In this document: piece after piece, positions 42,552 through 52,687 of the stretch
Layout of the letters: every line of letters starts with the position of its first letter
Position numbering within the stretch: position 1 is the stretch's first letter
From: Pseudoalteromonas piscicida
Lineage (GTDB): Bacteria > Pseudomonadota > Gammaproteobacteria > Enterobacterales > Alteromonadaceae
DNA: 64,000 nt
Assembly: GCF_002208135.1 (NCBI RefSeq)
Contig: NZ_CP021646.1
Coordinates: 1,471,501 to 1,535,500 of the forward strand
Reading direction: 5' to 3'
Position numbers and translations under genes: made by a program
The notes under the pieces: generated by a model
Databases searched by the model: none
Told to the model about the DNA's origin: nothing
Seen by the model: only the letters and a program-made list of their open reading frames with translations

Positions 42552-44588
42552 TTACATCACTCGCATGCCAGGCTGTGAGCCCTCGTCTGGATTTAAGATG
42601 TAAATTTCTTTACCACCAGGGCCTGCAGCCAACACCATGCCTTCTGACATACCAAAACGCATCTTGCGAGGTTTTAGGTTTGCAACCATTACTGTTAACT
42701 TGCCGATAAGATCTTCAGGTGAATAAGCAGACTTAATGCCAGCAAACACCTGGCGCGTTTCACCACCTAAATCAAGCGTAAGTTTAAGAAGTTTATCTGC
42801 ACCTTCAACATGCTCTGCGTTGGCAATTTTTGCGACACGCAGATCAACTTTGGCAAAATCATCGAATTCGATTTCCGCAGCGATTGGCTCTTTGGCAAGT
42901 GGGCTATTCGGAGCTGCTGCTACAGATTGACCACCCACTTTCTTTTCAAGACTTTCTTTAGACGACTCGATCATCGCATTCACTTTATCAAGTTCAACAC
43001 GCTGCATCAGTGCCTTAAACTTATTGATTTCATGATCAACAAGGGCGTTGTCAACGCTTTCCCAACTTAGCTCAGTGTTCAAGAAAGCTTCTACATTTTT
43101 CGCCATACCTGGAAGGATTGGCTTTAAATAAGTCAGTAATACGCGGAATAGATTAAGACCCATAGAGCACACTTGATGTGCACGCTCAAGCGTCTCTTCA
43201 TTCTTAGCTAGCACCCAAGGCGCTTCGGCATCAATAAACTGGTTTGCTTTGTCAGCAAGTGTCATGATCTCACGCACTGCGCGGCTGTACTCGCGGTTTT
43301 CAAAGTGTGTCGCGATTGAATTCTTTGCAGCAACAAAGCTATTTAGTAGCGCTTCGTCCATGACAGAGCCGCTTAGCTTGCCGTCAAATTTCTTAGTAAT
43401 AAAGCCTGCGCAGCGACTCGCGATGTTTACCACTTTGCCCACTAAGTCTGAGTTTACGCGTGCCGCAAAATCTTCTAGGTTAAGATCTAAATCCGTGACG
43501 CCGCTGTTTAGTTTAGCTGCGTAGTAATATCTTAGATACTCAGGATCTAAATGCTCAAGATAGGTACGAGCCTTTACAAAAGTGCCTTTTGACTTAGACA
43601 TCTTTGCGCCATTCACGGTGACAAAGCCGTGAGCGAATACGTTATTTGGTTTACGGAAGTCGGCGCCATCTAGCATTGCAGGCCAAAACAGGCTGTGGAA
43701 GTAGATGATGTCTTTACCAATAAAGTGGTAAAGCTCAGCGTCGGAGCCTTCACCCCAAAACTCGTCAAAGTTTAGACCTTGTTTTTCGCAAAGATTTTTA
43801 AAGCTCGCCATGTAACCGATTGGCGCATCTAACCAAACATAGAAATACTTGCCAGGCGCACCAGGGATTTCAAAACCAAAATAAGGGGCATCGCGGCTGA
43901 TATCCCACTGCTGCAAGCCGTCTGCAAACCATTCGTCGAGCTTGTTTGCCATTTCTGATTGCAAACTACCTGAGCGCAGCCATGTTTTTAGCATGTCTTC
44001 GAATGCAGGTAAGTCAAAGAAGTAATGTTCTGAATCTTTCAAGATGGGTGTCGCACCAGACATCACCGATTTTGGCTCAATCAATTCTGTTGGGCTGTAG
44101 GTTGCGCCACAGGCATCACAGCTGTCGCCATTTTGATCTTCAGACTTACAAGTTGGGCAAGTGCCAGTAACAAAGCGATCGGGTAAGAAAATGCTTTTCT
44201 CTGGGTCGAATAGCTGTGAAATCGTGCGCTTTTTGATATAACCTTTTTCGTCTAAACGAGTGTAGATTAGCTCGCTTAGTTCACGGTTTTCGTCACTGTG
44301 TGTGCTGTGATAATTATCAAACTCGATATGGAAGTCGGCAAAGTCACGCTGACGTTCGATGCTCACCTGCTTCACCATTTCTTCAGGTGTGATACCTTGC
44401 TTCTGTGCATTAAGCATGATTGGCGTGCCGTGAGCATCGTCTGCACATACATAATAGGCTTCATGGCCTTGTAGTTTTTGGAAGCGAGCCCAAATATCGG
44501 TTTGAATATATTCCAGTAAGTGGCCTAAATGTGTTGGGCCATTTGCGTATGGTAATGCACTGGTAATGAGAATTTTTCTCTTCGTCAT
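42552..44588 (-). CDS. metG: Methionyl-tRNA synthetase
   Basis: A 678-residue class I synthetase that charges tRNA-Met with methionine. The HIGH-like signature is [10 protein letters not shown] at the N-terminus and the KMSKS loop reads [12 protein letters not shown] zinc knuckle has CPTC and CDAC. The C-terminal fused tRNA-binding (Trbp111-like) domain is present from about residue 570 ([25 protein letters not shown]). Length matches E. coli MetG. It is divergent from apbC, the usual arrangement in gammaproteobacteria. Confidence 0.98.
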   Translation of the reverse strand: MTKRKILITSALPYANGPTHLGHLLEYIQTDIWARFQKLQGHEAYYVCADDAHGTPIMLNAQKQGITPEEMVKQVSIERQRDFADFHIEFDNYHSTHSDENRELSELIYTRLDEKGYIKKRTISQLFDPEKSIFLPDRFVTGTCPTCKSEDQNGDSCDACGATYSPTELIEPKSVMSGATPILKDSEHYFFDLPAFEDMLKTWLRSGSLQSEMANKLDEWFADGLQQWDISRDAPYFGFEIPGAPGKYFYVWLDAPIGYMASFKNLCEKQGLNFDEFWGEGSDAELYHFIGKDIIYFHSLFWPAMLDGADFRKPNNVFAHGFVTVNGAKMSKSKGTFVKARTYLEHLDPEYLRYYYAAKLNSGVTDLDLNLEDFAARVNSDLVGKVVNIASRCAGFITKKFDGKLSGSVMDEALLNSFVAAKNSIATHFENREYSRAVREIMTLADKANQFIDAEAPWVLAKNEETLERAHQVCSMGLNLFRVLLTYLKPILPGMAKNVEAFLNTELSWESVDNALVDHEINKFKALMQRVELDKVNAMIESSKESLEKKVGGQSVAAAPNSPLAKEPIAAEIEFDDFAKVDLRVAKIANAEHVEGADKLLKLTLDLGGETRQVFAGIKSAYSPEDLIGKLTVMVANLKPRKMRFGMSEGMVLAAGPGGKEIYILNPDEGSQPGMRVM

Positions 44589-44790
44589 AACGATTCCATG
44601 AATTTAGCGCGATCTTTCTAATTGATGGTGTTGAATTGGTTGATTATTCACCGAGTTGACACTTGAATGGACAAGCGTGCTGAGTGACTTACCTTTGTTC
44701 AGACCATGAACCGCGAATTGACTGGTTTTAATGAGTTGAATGTTACATAATTCCGTGGCTATTTTCATCACCCAGAGGAGTTTAATTTGT

Positions 44791-45894
44791 ATGTTTGGAC
44801 TGGAAAAATGGTTTGCCAAGGGAAAAAACACCAAACAAGCAATCATTGAGCTTTTAAATGGCTATCGTAGTGCCGCATTACCAGTGGGAATTGACGCAAA
44901 TTGGGTGATCAAAACACAAGAGTCAAAAACGCAAATTCAAGTACAAATTAATTTTCCATTTGCCATCCAATGTGACCAAGACATTGCCAGCTATCTGCAA
45001 CGACACTTAGGCAAGCCCGTTGAGGTGACGTCGAAAGTTGTCGTTGTCGGTCGACCAAAATTTAAAACCATTAAACATATTATCCTTGTTGCCTCAGGCA
45101 AGGGCGGTGTGGGTAAGTCAACCACAGCGATTAACCTTGCGTATGCGCTGCGCGCTCAAGGTGCTAAGGTTGGTGTGCTAGATGCTGATATTTATGGCCC
45201 TTCGCTACCTAGTTTACTCGCTCTAGAGGACGAAAAGCCTCAGGCGAAAGATGATAAAACCCTACTACCAATTGAAAAGTCGGGCATTATAGCCATGTCT
45301 ATCGGCTTTTTGGTCCCAGCAGAGGACGCCACTGTTTGGCGAGGACCAATGGCTTCTCAAGCGCTTACTCAATTGTTAAATGAAACGGATTGGGGTGAGC
45401 TGGATTATCTGATTGTTGATATGCCACCAGGCACGGGAGATATCCAACTTACTATGACGCAAAAAGTGCCGGCGAGCGGTGCGGTGATTGTCACCACGCC
45501 GCAGACCTTGGCGCTCGCGGATGCACAAAAGGGCATTGCGATGTTTGAAAAAGTGCAGCTTCCCATTTTAGGCTTGGTCGAAAATATGAGTTATTTTAAT
45601 TGTGAGCAATGTGGCAGTCGCAACCATATTTTTGGTCATTCTGGTGGCACCACATTGGCAAGTCGCTATGGCGTACCTTTGCTTGCGGAAGTACCGCTTA
45701 ACGACCAAATCAGAACCGCAACAGAGCGGGGGGCAGATATCATTGCCGCGACTCGCGAGCCTAATTCAGAAAGTAAGACTGACAATCATGGTATAGCAGA
45801 TCACTATGTTGATTGTGCCCAACTGATTGCCAGTATGTTATATTACCAATCAGACTCAACATCGGGTGTTGAGATTGTGATGACGGAAGACTAA
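44791..45894 (+). CDS. apbC: Iron-sulfur cluster carrier ATPase ApbC/Mrp
   Basis: A 367-residue P-loop protein that binds and transfers Fe-S clusters. Walker A deviant motif is [20 protein letters not shown] at about residue 110, followed by [13 protein letters not shown], and the C-terminal cluster-binding CxxC is NCEQCGS. An N-terminal MIP18-like domain is reduced but present. AGAGGAG precedes the ATG at 44791. It is divergent from metG and followed 2 bases later by dcd. Length and motifs are standard. Confidence 0.95.
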   Translation: MFGLEKWFAKGKNTKQAIIELLNGYRSAALPVGIDANWVIKTQESKTQIQVQINFPFAIQCDQDIASYLQRHLGKPVEVTSKVVVVGRPKFKTIKHIILVASGKGGVGKSTTAINLAYALRAQGAKVGVLDADIYGPSLPSLLALEDEKPQAKDDKTLLPIEKSGIIAMSIGFLVPAEDATVWRGPMASQALTQLLNETDWGELDYLIVDMPPGTGDIQLTMTQKVPASGAVIVTTPQTLALADAQKGIAMFEKVQLPILGLVENMSYFNCEQCGSRNHIFGHSGGTTLASRYGVPLLAEVPLNDQIRTATERGADIIAATREPNSESKTDNHGIADHYVDCAQLIASMLYYQSDSTSGVEIVMTED

Positions 45895-45896
45895 GA

Positions 45897-46481
45897 ATGA
45901 GATTATCGGATACCCATATTCGAGAAGCGATTGAACAACAACGCATAATCATCGAACCTACACCTAAACCAGATATGATTTCAGGCGTTACCGTGGATTT
46001 AAGACTAGGTAATAAGTTTAGAGTGTTTCAGGACCATGCTGCGCCTTATGTTGATCTCAGTGGTCCTAAAGATCAGATCAATGCTGCGATGGAATCCATC
46101 ATGAGTGATGAAATTGTGCTAGAAGATGGGCAAGCGTTTTTCTTGCATCCTGGTGAGCTTGCACTCGCAATGACGTATGAAAAGGTGACGCTACCTGCCG
46201 ATCTGGTTGGTTGGTTAGATGGCCGCTCGTCGCTTGCAAGATTAGGTTTAATGGTTCACGTTACCGCGCATCGTATTGACCCAGGTTGGTCTGGAAATAT
46301 TGTATTAGAGTTTTATAACTCAGGTAAGTTGCCTTTGGCACTGAGGCCAAACATGAAAATAGGTGCGATGAGCTTTGAAACGATGACAAGTGCTGCGCAA
46401 TTCCCTTATAACGAGCGTAAAGACGCTAAGTATAAGGATCAAAATAGTGCTGTTGCTTCTCGAATTAGTGACGACAGTTAA
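45897..46481 (+). CDS. dcd: dCTP deaminase
   Basis: A 194-residue enzyme that deaminates dCTP to dUTP, the main source of dUMP for thymidylate. Family blocks are [40 protein letters not shown] (shown in part: [10 protein letters not shown]) and [10 protein letters not shown]. The gene starts 2 bases after apbC, so the two are probably cotranscribed. Length matches E. coli Dcd. Confidence 0.97.
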   Translation: MRLSDTHIREAIEQQRIIIEPTPKPDMISGVTVDLRLGNKFRVFQDHAAPYVDLSGPKDQINAAMESIMSDEIVLEDGQAFFLHPGELALAMTYEKVTLPADLVGWLDGRSSLARLGLMVHVTAHRIDPGWSGNIVLEFYNSGKLPLALRPNMKIGAMSFETMTSAAQFPYNERKDAKYKDQNSAVASRISDDS

Positions 46482-46941
46482 TTGAATAGGTAGGCGAGAG
46501 GATTTGTGTGTAAATGGTTGGCCTATTACAAACAAATCTGACGCTTAGCTTGGGAATAACAGCGGCTAGAGAACAAGTTGTTATTCCGAGTTTAGACTAG
46601 TCCCTCAGCTTACCTAAACGGCTAGCCATCTCTATATTTTTGATCCCCCACCAAATAGTCATAACGATTTAAATTCAATAATATTTTTGCATTTGCTTTG
46701 ATCCAAACCATACTTACTGTGATGCGTTTTTTTATGTTGTCGAGCCAAAGCGCTGTGAAACTAATCAGATGCAAGAGACAAGTGCAATAGATATTAGTGC
46801 GCGAACGACGTTGCCTCTTGATGGACAAAAACAACCTAATAGCCAACGGTGAGGGTTGGTGTTTTTTGAGCGTTATCGCTTGGTTTTTGCATAATGAATA
46901 GGCTGACAAATCACCGTCAAAGCGATTCAAGGAGAATGGGT
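46482..46941. other. Intergenic region before the EAL-domain gene
   Basis: No supported gene; an open frame on the minus strand (46622-46930) has no ribosome site and no family. A hairpin GGAATAACA/TGTTATTCC lies at 46553-46587, about 70 bp after dcd, without a clear T tract. The rest is probably promoter DNA for the gene at 46942. Confidence 0.5.
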
Positions 46942-49359
46942 ATGTGGCTTAGCGCTGCTAGGTATGCCACGCTGATGTTTACGATAATTATGTGTTGCAT
47001 CTTTGCGATGTTGGCTTCTGCTGAAACCCAGTTGGCCGCAGAAGTCTTAGAGGCAAGGCCATTAATTTCAGTAGGCTATGGCGACTTTTCCAAAGCCCAA
47101 TTCATTGCATCGCAAGAGACCGTAATTATTCCGAAGGGTGTTGCAGTTTGGCTTCGAGTAACAAATCTCGTTCGCGGCAATATGTCAGACCAAGTGTTGA
47201 CAGTCGCACGGCCATCTATGGGGAGTGTTGAGTTTTTCACGATTGATTCTGGTGGAAAGTTAATTCAAATCTCTACAAGCAATATTCATACATCATTATC
47301 ACACTTTTCCCCCCATTTAGTGATTGATGCAAATAGTCACCTTGAGCCGATAATTGTTAAAGTTCAATCTCCCTATGTTTCCTTGTCTAGAGTGAGTATC
47401 AAGCCATACGAAGCATATATAGAAGATACTAATGCCCATCTATTTTTAACTGGGTTATTTCTAGGGATAATGTTTTTGCTGAGTATTTTCATGCTCAGTA
47501 CTGGCATTATTTCGAAACGCGCGAGCTTGCTTTCCGTTAGTGGTTATTTGCTGTCATTAGCCTGTTTATATGTAACCCATAAAGGACTTGCTGATATCTT
47601 TTTCAGCTACCAAAATAGTATTCATTTTTTACATTACAGTGGGAGCTTTGTGTGTTTCGCACTTGGCTTCAGCCTTTTGTTTTTTCATCACTTCCTGACT
47701 AAAAATAGGCTTGATAGAAAGATTAAGCTAACCATCAAGACGACTGCTTATGTTTATTTACTCAGCGGTATTGTAGTGGCGTTTGCGAAAGTGGATTTAC
47801 CGTTTGCGCTACAATCAATAATGGTTATTGGTGCGATTGTATTAAGTACAATGATCTTGGTAAGCCAAGATAAAGACAGTCATAAAGAGGTTTATTTTTG
47901 CTGTGCAATTTGGTCTCCGATGGTGGCGGTATTAATTGGCTTTGCTGGGAGCCAATTAATACAACCAAGTGAGCAAATATCAATCATAAACCATGTGTTG
48001 ATCAGCCTACATTTAATGCTCTTGTTACTGTTTGTGGTTTGGCATGATGCGGAAAAGCGGCGTATGTATATTCATTACGCTGAGTTTGATAAAGAAACGG
48101 CGCTGCCTAATAAATTCGCCTTGTTTAGCTCGCTCGCTAAGTTTGAGGAGCAAAATAAGGCGCACACATTGTTACTTTTTAAACCACTGATCCTGCCATC
48201 AATAAGATTGAGCTTTGGTTTAACCTTTGCAAATCAGCACATCAATAAGCTATTCAAAGAGGTCTCCGAGCAGATCAATACTTATGGTAGCGCTGCCGTC
48301 GCAAATAAAGGGAACACACCCATTTATCGCCTCGAAGATCAAGTGTTTGCCATTGTGCTTGATGGTAAAATTGAGGTTAGTCAGGTCGAGCAATATGTAT
48401 GCATTTTATCTGCTGTATTCGAAGAAGGGGTTGGGTACAAAGACACGCAGATTGTCGATAGTTTAGAAGTCGGGGTGGCGAATTATCCAATGCATGCAAA
48501 ATCCACTGAAAAGCTTATCCAGCGCGCACTGCAGGCACTGAATACTAAGTCACATAATGGTCAGCGCTGGCATCTATTTGACGTTGAAAGCTCGATTTCT
48601 ACTGAGCGACAATTAAAGCTCACCTCATTTCTTAAAAGTGCCATAGAACATGAACAGTTTAGTTTATTCTTTCAGCCTCAGGTAGATCTCAGGACTGGAA
48701 GGGTATTTGGCTCGGAAGTGTTACTGCGATGGCTTCACCCTGAGCTTGGTTACATACCACCTGATGAATTTATTCCGATTGCGGAGTCTTCAGGGCAAAT
48801 TTACGAGATCACAGAATGGGTGATTGAACATGCACTTAATTATCAAGCTGAGATAACAAAGTTACTGCCTGAGCACGTTATTTCAATCAATGTATCTGGC
48901 CGTGATTTGAGTAGAAGAGAATTGTCGGTACAGCTTATTACACTTATCAATGAATTATCACTCGCTCCTTCTCAAATAATGATAGAGATCACGGAATCTG
49001 TAACGATTGGAAAAGAAGCTGAGCTTAAAGGCGTGTTAGATGACTATCGTTCAATCGGTGTAAAAGTGGCGATAGACGACTTTGGTACTGGATATTCTTC
49101 ACTTGCATACTTGAGTAAACTTGGATTTGATGAACTTAAAATTGATAAAAGTTTCGTGATGGATATTGAGACATCCAAGAGCAATCAAACTATTTGTAAG
49201 GCGACGTGTGATATGGCACATAGCTTAGGCTCAAGAGTGGTGGCTGAGGGGTTGAAGATATCAATAGCTATATTCGTCTGCAGGCCTATGGTTGCGACTT
49301 TGCACAGGGCTATTTTATTTCACGTCCGTTACCGTTTAGCGAATTTAAGAGTTGGCTAA
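46942..49359 (+). CDS. 7TMR-DISM membrane protein with degenerate GGDEF and EAL domain, 3' frameshift
   Basis: An exported-sensor-type c-di-GMP protein. A signal peptide (to about ETQ), a periplasmic DISM-like domain (25-165), and seven membrane segments (about 170-370). A degenerate GGDEF domain follows in which the active site is RLEDQVFAIVL, so it is not a cyclase. Last comes an EAL phosphodiesterase domain with EVLLRWLHPELG (EVL in place of EAL), EITES, DDFGTGYSSL and KIDKSFV. After VVAEG the frame is lost: a GGGG run at 49248-49251 appears one G short. The +1 reading continues through GCDFAQGYFISRP to a stop at 49406. As it stands, the last 50 residues are replaced by 37 unrelated ones. 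Activity is uncertain. The ATG at 46942 follows AAGGAG. Confidence 0.85.
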   Translation: MWLSAARYATLMFTIIMCCIFAMLASAETQLAAEVLEARPLISVGYGDFSKAQFIASQETVIIPKGVAVWLRVTNLVRGNMSDQVLTVARPSMGSVEFFTIDSGGKLIQISTSNIHTSLSHFSPHLVIDANSHLEPIIVKVQSPYVSLSRVSIKPYEAYIEDTNAHLFLTGLFLGIMFLLSIFMLSTGIISKRASLLSVSGYLLSLACLYVTHKGLADIFFSYQNSIHFLHYSGSFVCFALGFSLLFFHHFLTKNRLDRKIKLTIKTTAYVYLLSGIVVAFAKVDLPFALQSIMVIGAIVLSTMILVSQDKDSHKEVYFCCAIWSPMVAVLIGFAGSQLIQPSEQISIINHVLISLHLMLLLLFVVWHDAEKRRMYIHYAEFDKETALPNKFALFSSLAKFEEQNKAHTLLLFKPLILPSIRLSFGLTFANQHINKLFKEVSEQINTYGSAAVANKGNTPIYRLEDQVFAIVLDGKIEVSQVEQYVCILSAVFEEGVGYKDTQIVDSLEVGVANYPMHAKSTEKLIQRALQALNTKSHNGQRWHLFDVESSISTERQLKLTSFLKSAIEHEQFSLFFQPQVDLRTGRVFGSEVLLRWLHPELGYIPPDEFIPIAESSGQIYEITEWVIEHALNYQAEITKLLPEHVISINVSGRDLSRRELSVQLITLINELSLAPSQIMIEITESVTIGKEAELKGVLDDYRSIGVKVAIDDFGTGYSSLAYLSKLGFDELKIDKSFVMDIETSKSNQTICKATCDMAHSLGSRVVAEGLKISIAIFVCRPMVATLHRAILFHVRYRLANLRVG

Positions 49360-49365
49360 GTAAAG

Positions 49366-50154
49366 TCACTTATGCTGGCGATATAAAATCTTTCCTAGTT
49401 CGCTGAAATAATGAAAAATGGGCGCAGCGCATCGTTCTCTATGTGCTCTTGCCGGGTAAATTCCCAGCTTTTCTTGCTCTGAACCCTTAATTCCCTCAGC
49501 CAAAAATGAATTTGATATGTCGCTGTGGTACGCAATAATGGCCTCGAACATACGTGCTGTTAGCTCCTCGGGCAGTGCGTAATAAATCTGTTTGTTTGCA
49601 CTATCAGCAATCTTGGCGGTATGAAAATACCGATTTGGCTTTTGATGGTGTTCATCTAAAAACGTATGGGCAAAAAATGTAGCTAAGGCATTGTTCAATG
49701 GGTGTAGTACGGTTTCATGAGAAAGTAACCAAGCTGATGATGCAAAAGGCTTTTTTGGTTGTGTTATTAAATGCTGGCAAATATAGTGATCAAATGCATG
49801 CCACCATTCATGGGCAAGTGCGCCACCACCGGCATTTTTTGCCAAGGCGAGTGTTCTGGTATTTGCGGCGTAATGCGCTTGAACACCTTGTTGACCGCCT
49901 GTACCAAAAGCAAAATTAAGCGTCCCTCTAAGGCCAATGACCTGTGGCGGTACTTGTAGTATTTGGGCTAGATCTGCAAGGGCATCATAAATAAAATTGG
50001 CGGCTAAACGGGTTTCTTTAGGAGTAACCCAATGACCAATGGTCATGGTTTTAAAGCCAAAGGTCTGTTTGATTTCACTAAAATCAACTTGATCGCCAAA
50101 TCGATAATCGGGTCCTCGGCGAGCGTAACCGCACTGTAGTCTTGAGCTTGGCAT
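49366..50154 (-). CDS. CLCA_X-family protein with HEWWH zinc motif
   Basis: A 262-residue protein that I match to the CLCA_X family of marine gammaproteobacteria. The zinc-peptidase-like motif LAHEWWHAFDHY (HExxH) and the following FASSAWLLSHETVLHP suggest a metal-dependent hydrolase, but no activity is known. No signal peptide is seen, so it is probably cytosolic. It is convergent with the EAL gene; the frame-restored end of that gene would overlap this gene by 41 bp. It lies 9 bp downstream of tapT in the same direction. Confidence 0.75.
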   Translation of the reverse strand: MPSSRLQCGYARRGPDYRFGDQVDFSEIKQTFGFKTMTIGHWVTPKETRLAANFIYDALADLAQILQVPPQVIGLRGTLNFAFGTGGQQGVQAHYAANTRTLALAKNAGGGALAHEWWHAFDHYICQHLITQPKKPFASSAWLLSHETVLHPLNNALATFFAHTFLDEHHQKPNRYFHTAKIADSANKQIYYALPEELTARMFEAIIAYHSDISNSFLAEGIKGSEQEKLGIYPARAHRERCAAPIFHYFSELGKILYRQHK

Positions 50155-50163
50155 TTTGTTCCT

Positions 50164-50754
50164 TTAATACCGAGCCTTAACATAATCAGGCATTAGCTTC
50201 ATCTGTTCGTTCACCATGCCCGTTTGAAGTTTGTAAAGACCTGAAGTTTCGCATTGATCTACAATCTCGAGAAATTGAGCCGCGGCTTCAAGTGTTGATA
50301 AACTGTATTCATGTTTAGATTTACGAATAGTATATTCACTCGCATTTACCGAATCGAACTGAAAACTGGGCAACTGGCTTAGCCATGGATTGAGATTATA
50401 AAGCTTAGTGGCTTTCTTCCAAGTGCCGTCTAATAAGATGATGGCATCAAGCTTTTGAGCGTGGTGATATCCTGTCGTTAAGGTCCTAGCGTGACTGTTT
50501 GGGTAGAGTAATGCGACATGGTTTGAATTGCAAAAGTTGATCAACTCTTCAAAGTCAGCGGTATTTTCTCCAACATAGAGCGCAAATCTATCTAACAGCA
50601 AGGCGAGGAGTTTTGCCGTATTTTTGGCGACTTTTACTTCACTCGGGTGCTGCATGATAATAACTTGAGTTGTATTTGGTATCACGTTACCAACATAGTG
50701 GCATACGCAGGTTTTTGTGGGAAATTGACAGACTGGACAGCTATTACGTTTCAT
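50164..50754 (-). CDS. tapT: tRNA-uridine aminocarboxypropyltransferase (DTW domain)
   Basis: A 196-residue SPOUT-class enzyme (TapT/YfiP) that adds the acp3 group to U47 of some tRNAs, using SAM. An N-terminal zinc cluster is CPVCQFPTKTCVC, and the DTW-family signature reads ILLDGTWKKATKLYNLNPWL (in E. coli DGTW too). The end has KHEYSLSTLEA. It is the first gene of a two-gene minus-strand unit with the CLCA_X gene. Length is typical. Confidence 0.92.
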   Translation of the reverse strand: MKRNSCPVCQFPTKTCVCHYVGNVIPNTTQVIIMQHPSEVKVAKNTAKLLALLLDRFALYVGENTADFEELINFCNSNHVALLYPNSHARTLTTGYHHAQKLDAIILLDGTWKKATKLYNLNPWLSQLPSFQFDSVNASEYTIRKSKHEYSLSTLEAAAQFLEIVDQCETSGLYKLQTGMVNEQMKLMPDYVKARY

Positions 50755-50873
50755 GATTGACGAGGTGTTTCTTAATATAAGTCAAATTTTATCATATCTT
50801 GCCCGCATTTACTTTGCACAAGAAACCAGATTTGGCTAGCATAAGTAATAGAATATTAAATTTAAGGAAAATT

Positions 50874-51218
50874 ATGAGCATCGTAATAGATGAAGGTGCC
50901 CTAGAAAACATGCAAATGTTGCTGGGCGAGCAATTCGAAGAGACGGTTCATTTTTGTTGTTCTGAATTCGAGCGGTTAGAATCGGAGTTGATGCTGAATT
51001 TGAATCAGGATCAAGAAGCAGCCGTTCGTCATGCTCACAGTTTGAAATCTAACGCTGCTCAGTTTGGGGCTGCTAGTTTGAGCGATTTAGCTAAGACGAT
51101 AGAGCATGCTCTCATGCAAGGGAAGCAGGATATTGTTGATGACTCTATTGAGAAGCTTGCAGCGCAAGTTGCAGGTTCAAAAGCGAAACTGCAGCAGTGG
51201 GTAAGTGCACAATCCTAA
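50874..51218 (+). CDS. Hpt-domain phosphotransfer protein
   Basis: A 114-residue histidine phosphotransfer protein: a four-helix Hpt domain with the active histidine at residue 55 in AVRHAHSLKSNAAQFG. The protein consists of the domain alone, so it relays phosphoryl groups between a hybrid kinase and a response regulator encoded elsewhere. AAGGAAAATT sits before the ATG at 50874. It is monocistronic and followed by a weak hairpin (51246-51272). Confidence 0.9.
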   Translation: MSIVIDEGALENMQMLLGEQFEETVHFCCSEFERLESELMLNLNQDQEAAVRHAHSLKSNAAQFGAASLSDLAKTIEHALMQGKQDIVDDSIEKLAAQVAGSKAKLQQWVSAQS

Positions 51219-51245
51219 ATCTAGTATAAGCCAAAAAGCTGGAAA

Positions 51246-51272
51246 TGAGGTCGTTTATACGGCCTTTTTTAT
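51246..51272 (+). terminator. Probable terminator after the Hpt gene
   Basis: GAGGTCG and CGGCCTT pair (one G-T) around a 6-base loop and are followed by T5, 28 bases past the stop. Confidence 0.6.
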
Positions 51273-51407
51273 TCTCTGAAATATGAACTCACCCCCTCCT
51301 AACCACTTCATTTTGTTAGTTACTTTTTTGAAGCATAAAAAGTTATCACAAGCATAGAATTTAGACGGCATTGTGATATATGCTTGAGCAAAATGAGGGG
51401 GTTATAG

Positions 51408-52622
51408 ATGCTACAAATAACAAAAAGTAATAAGCTCAACGGGGTGAGTTACGATATTCGTGGTCCAGTATTGGATCAAGCAAGAAAAATGGAAGACGAG
51501 GGCATGAAAGTCCTCAAATTAAATATTGGCAATCCTGCGGCATTTGGCTTTGATATGCCAGAAGACATGCACCGAGATATCATAAAAAACTTATATTCTG
51601 CACAGGGGTATTGTGACTCAAAAGGATTGTACTCTGCCCGAGTCGCCGTGTATCAATATTATCAGCAAAAGGGCTTTCCCAATATTAGTGTCGATAATAT
51701 CTTCATTGGTAATGGCGTAAGCGAATTGATCCAAATGACGGCACAAGCCTTACTCAATGATGGTGACGAAGTGTTGATCCCCGCACCTGATTATCCATTA
51801 TGGACTGCCGCTGTTAAATTATCTGGCGGTAATCCCGTGCATTATCTTTGTGATGAAGAGCAAGACTGGTTTCCAGATATCGAAGATATCAAGCGTAAAA
51901 TCACAAGCCGTACAAAGGCATTGGTGCTGATCAACCCAAATAATCCGACCGGTGCTGTATATGACAAAGCATTGCTTGAGGCATTAATTGACGTTGCCAG
52001 AGAACACAAGCTATTAATACTGAGTGATGAGATCTACGAAAAGATTTTATATGACGATGCGGAGCATTTTTCAATTGCGAGTCTTTGCGATGATATCCCG
52101 GTTATTACTTTTAATGGTTTAGCGAAAACCTATCGTGCGGCCGGGATCCGCATGGGCTGGATGGTGATCAGTGGTAAGCATTCAGTGATGCGGGATTTGA
52201 TCACAGGCTTAGAAATGCTTGCGTCTATGCGATTATGCGCCAATGTTCCTGCACAGTTTGCTATTCAACAAGCGCTTGGAGGCATACAATCCATTGACCA
52301 ACTCATTGAACCGGGTGGGCGTTTGTATGAGCAGCGTGATATTGCGTTTAAAGGTTTAAACGATATTGAAGGGATATCCTGTGTAAGGCCAAAGGGCGCG
52401 CTTTATGCGTTTCCAAAAGTGGATGTGAAGCGGTTTAATATTAAGAATGATGAGCGCATGGTGCTGGACTTGCTCAAAGAAGAAAAAATTCTACTTGTCC
52501 ACGGACGCGCTTTTAATTGGCCCAGTGCGGATCATTTTAGATTAGTGTTTTTACCACATAAAGATGATTTACAGCCCGCAATGGATAGAGTAAAGCGCTT
52601 TTTTACGCATTACAGCCAGTAA
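51408..52622 (+). CDS. alaA: Glutamate-pyruvate aminotransferase AlaA
   Basis: A 404-residue class I PLP-dependent aminotransferase, close in pattern to E. coli AlaA (YfbQ), a main alanine-forming enzyme. Landmarks are LNIGNPAAFGFDMPEDM, the NGVSELIQM segment, LINPNNPTGAVYDKALL, DEIYEKILYD, and the PLP lysine in GLAKTYRAAGIRMGW. Cytosolic; it makes alanine from pyruvate using glutamate. AlaC and related aminotransferases are alternatives, but the N-terminus fits AlaA best. A strong terminator follows. Confidence 0.92.
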   Translation: MLQITKSNKLNGVSYDIRGPVLDQARKMEDEGMKVLKLNIGNPAAFGFDMPEDMHRDIIKNLYSAQGYCDSKGLYSARVAVYQYYQQKGFPNISVDNIFIGNGVSELIQMTAQALLNDGDEVLIPAPDYPLWTAAVKLSGGNPVHYLCDEEQDWFPDIEDIKRKITSRTKALVLINPNNPTGAVYDKALLEALIDVAREHKLLILSDEIYEKILYDDAEHFSIASLCDDIPVITFNGLAKTYRAAGIRMGWMVISGKHSVMRDLITGLEMLASMRLCANVPAQFAIQQALGGIQSIDQLIEPGGRLYEQRDIAFKGLNDIEGISCVRPKGALYAFPKVDVKRFNIKNDERMVLDLLKEEKILLVHGRAFNWPSADHFRLVFLPHKDDLQPAMDRVKRFFTHYSQ

Positions 52623-52638
52623 ATCGGTGTAAAAAAAT

Positions 52639-52667
52639 AAAAAGCTCGGAAGTTTCCGAGCTTTTTT
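52639..52667. terminator. Bidirectional terminator between alaA and the RND operon
   Basis: AAAAAGCTCGGAA and TTCCGAGCTTTTTT form a long stem with a short loop between the convergent alaA and RND permease genes. Confidence 0.9.
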
Positions 52668-52687
52668 GTGGGCTAGTAATTTGTTAC

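Noticed and set aside
46622..46930. A 102-codon minus-strand frame upstream of the EAL gene
   Set aside because: No ribosome site or recognisable protein features; it overlaps the probable promoter region and start of the EAL-domain gene.
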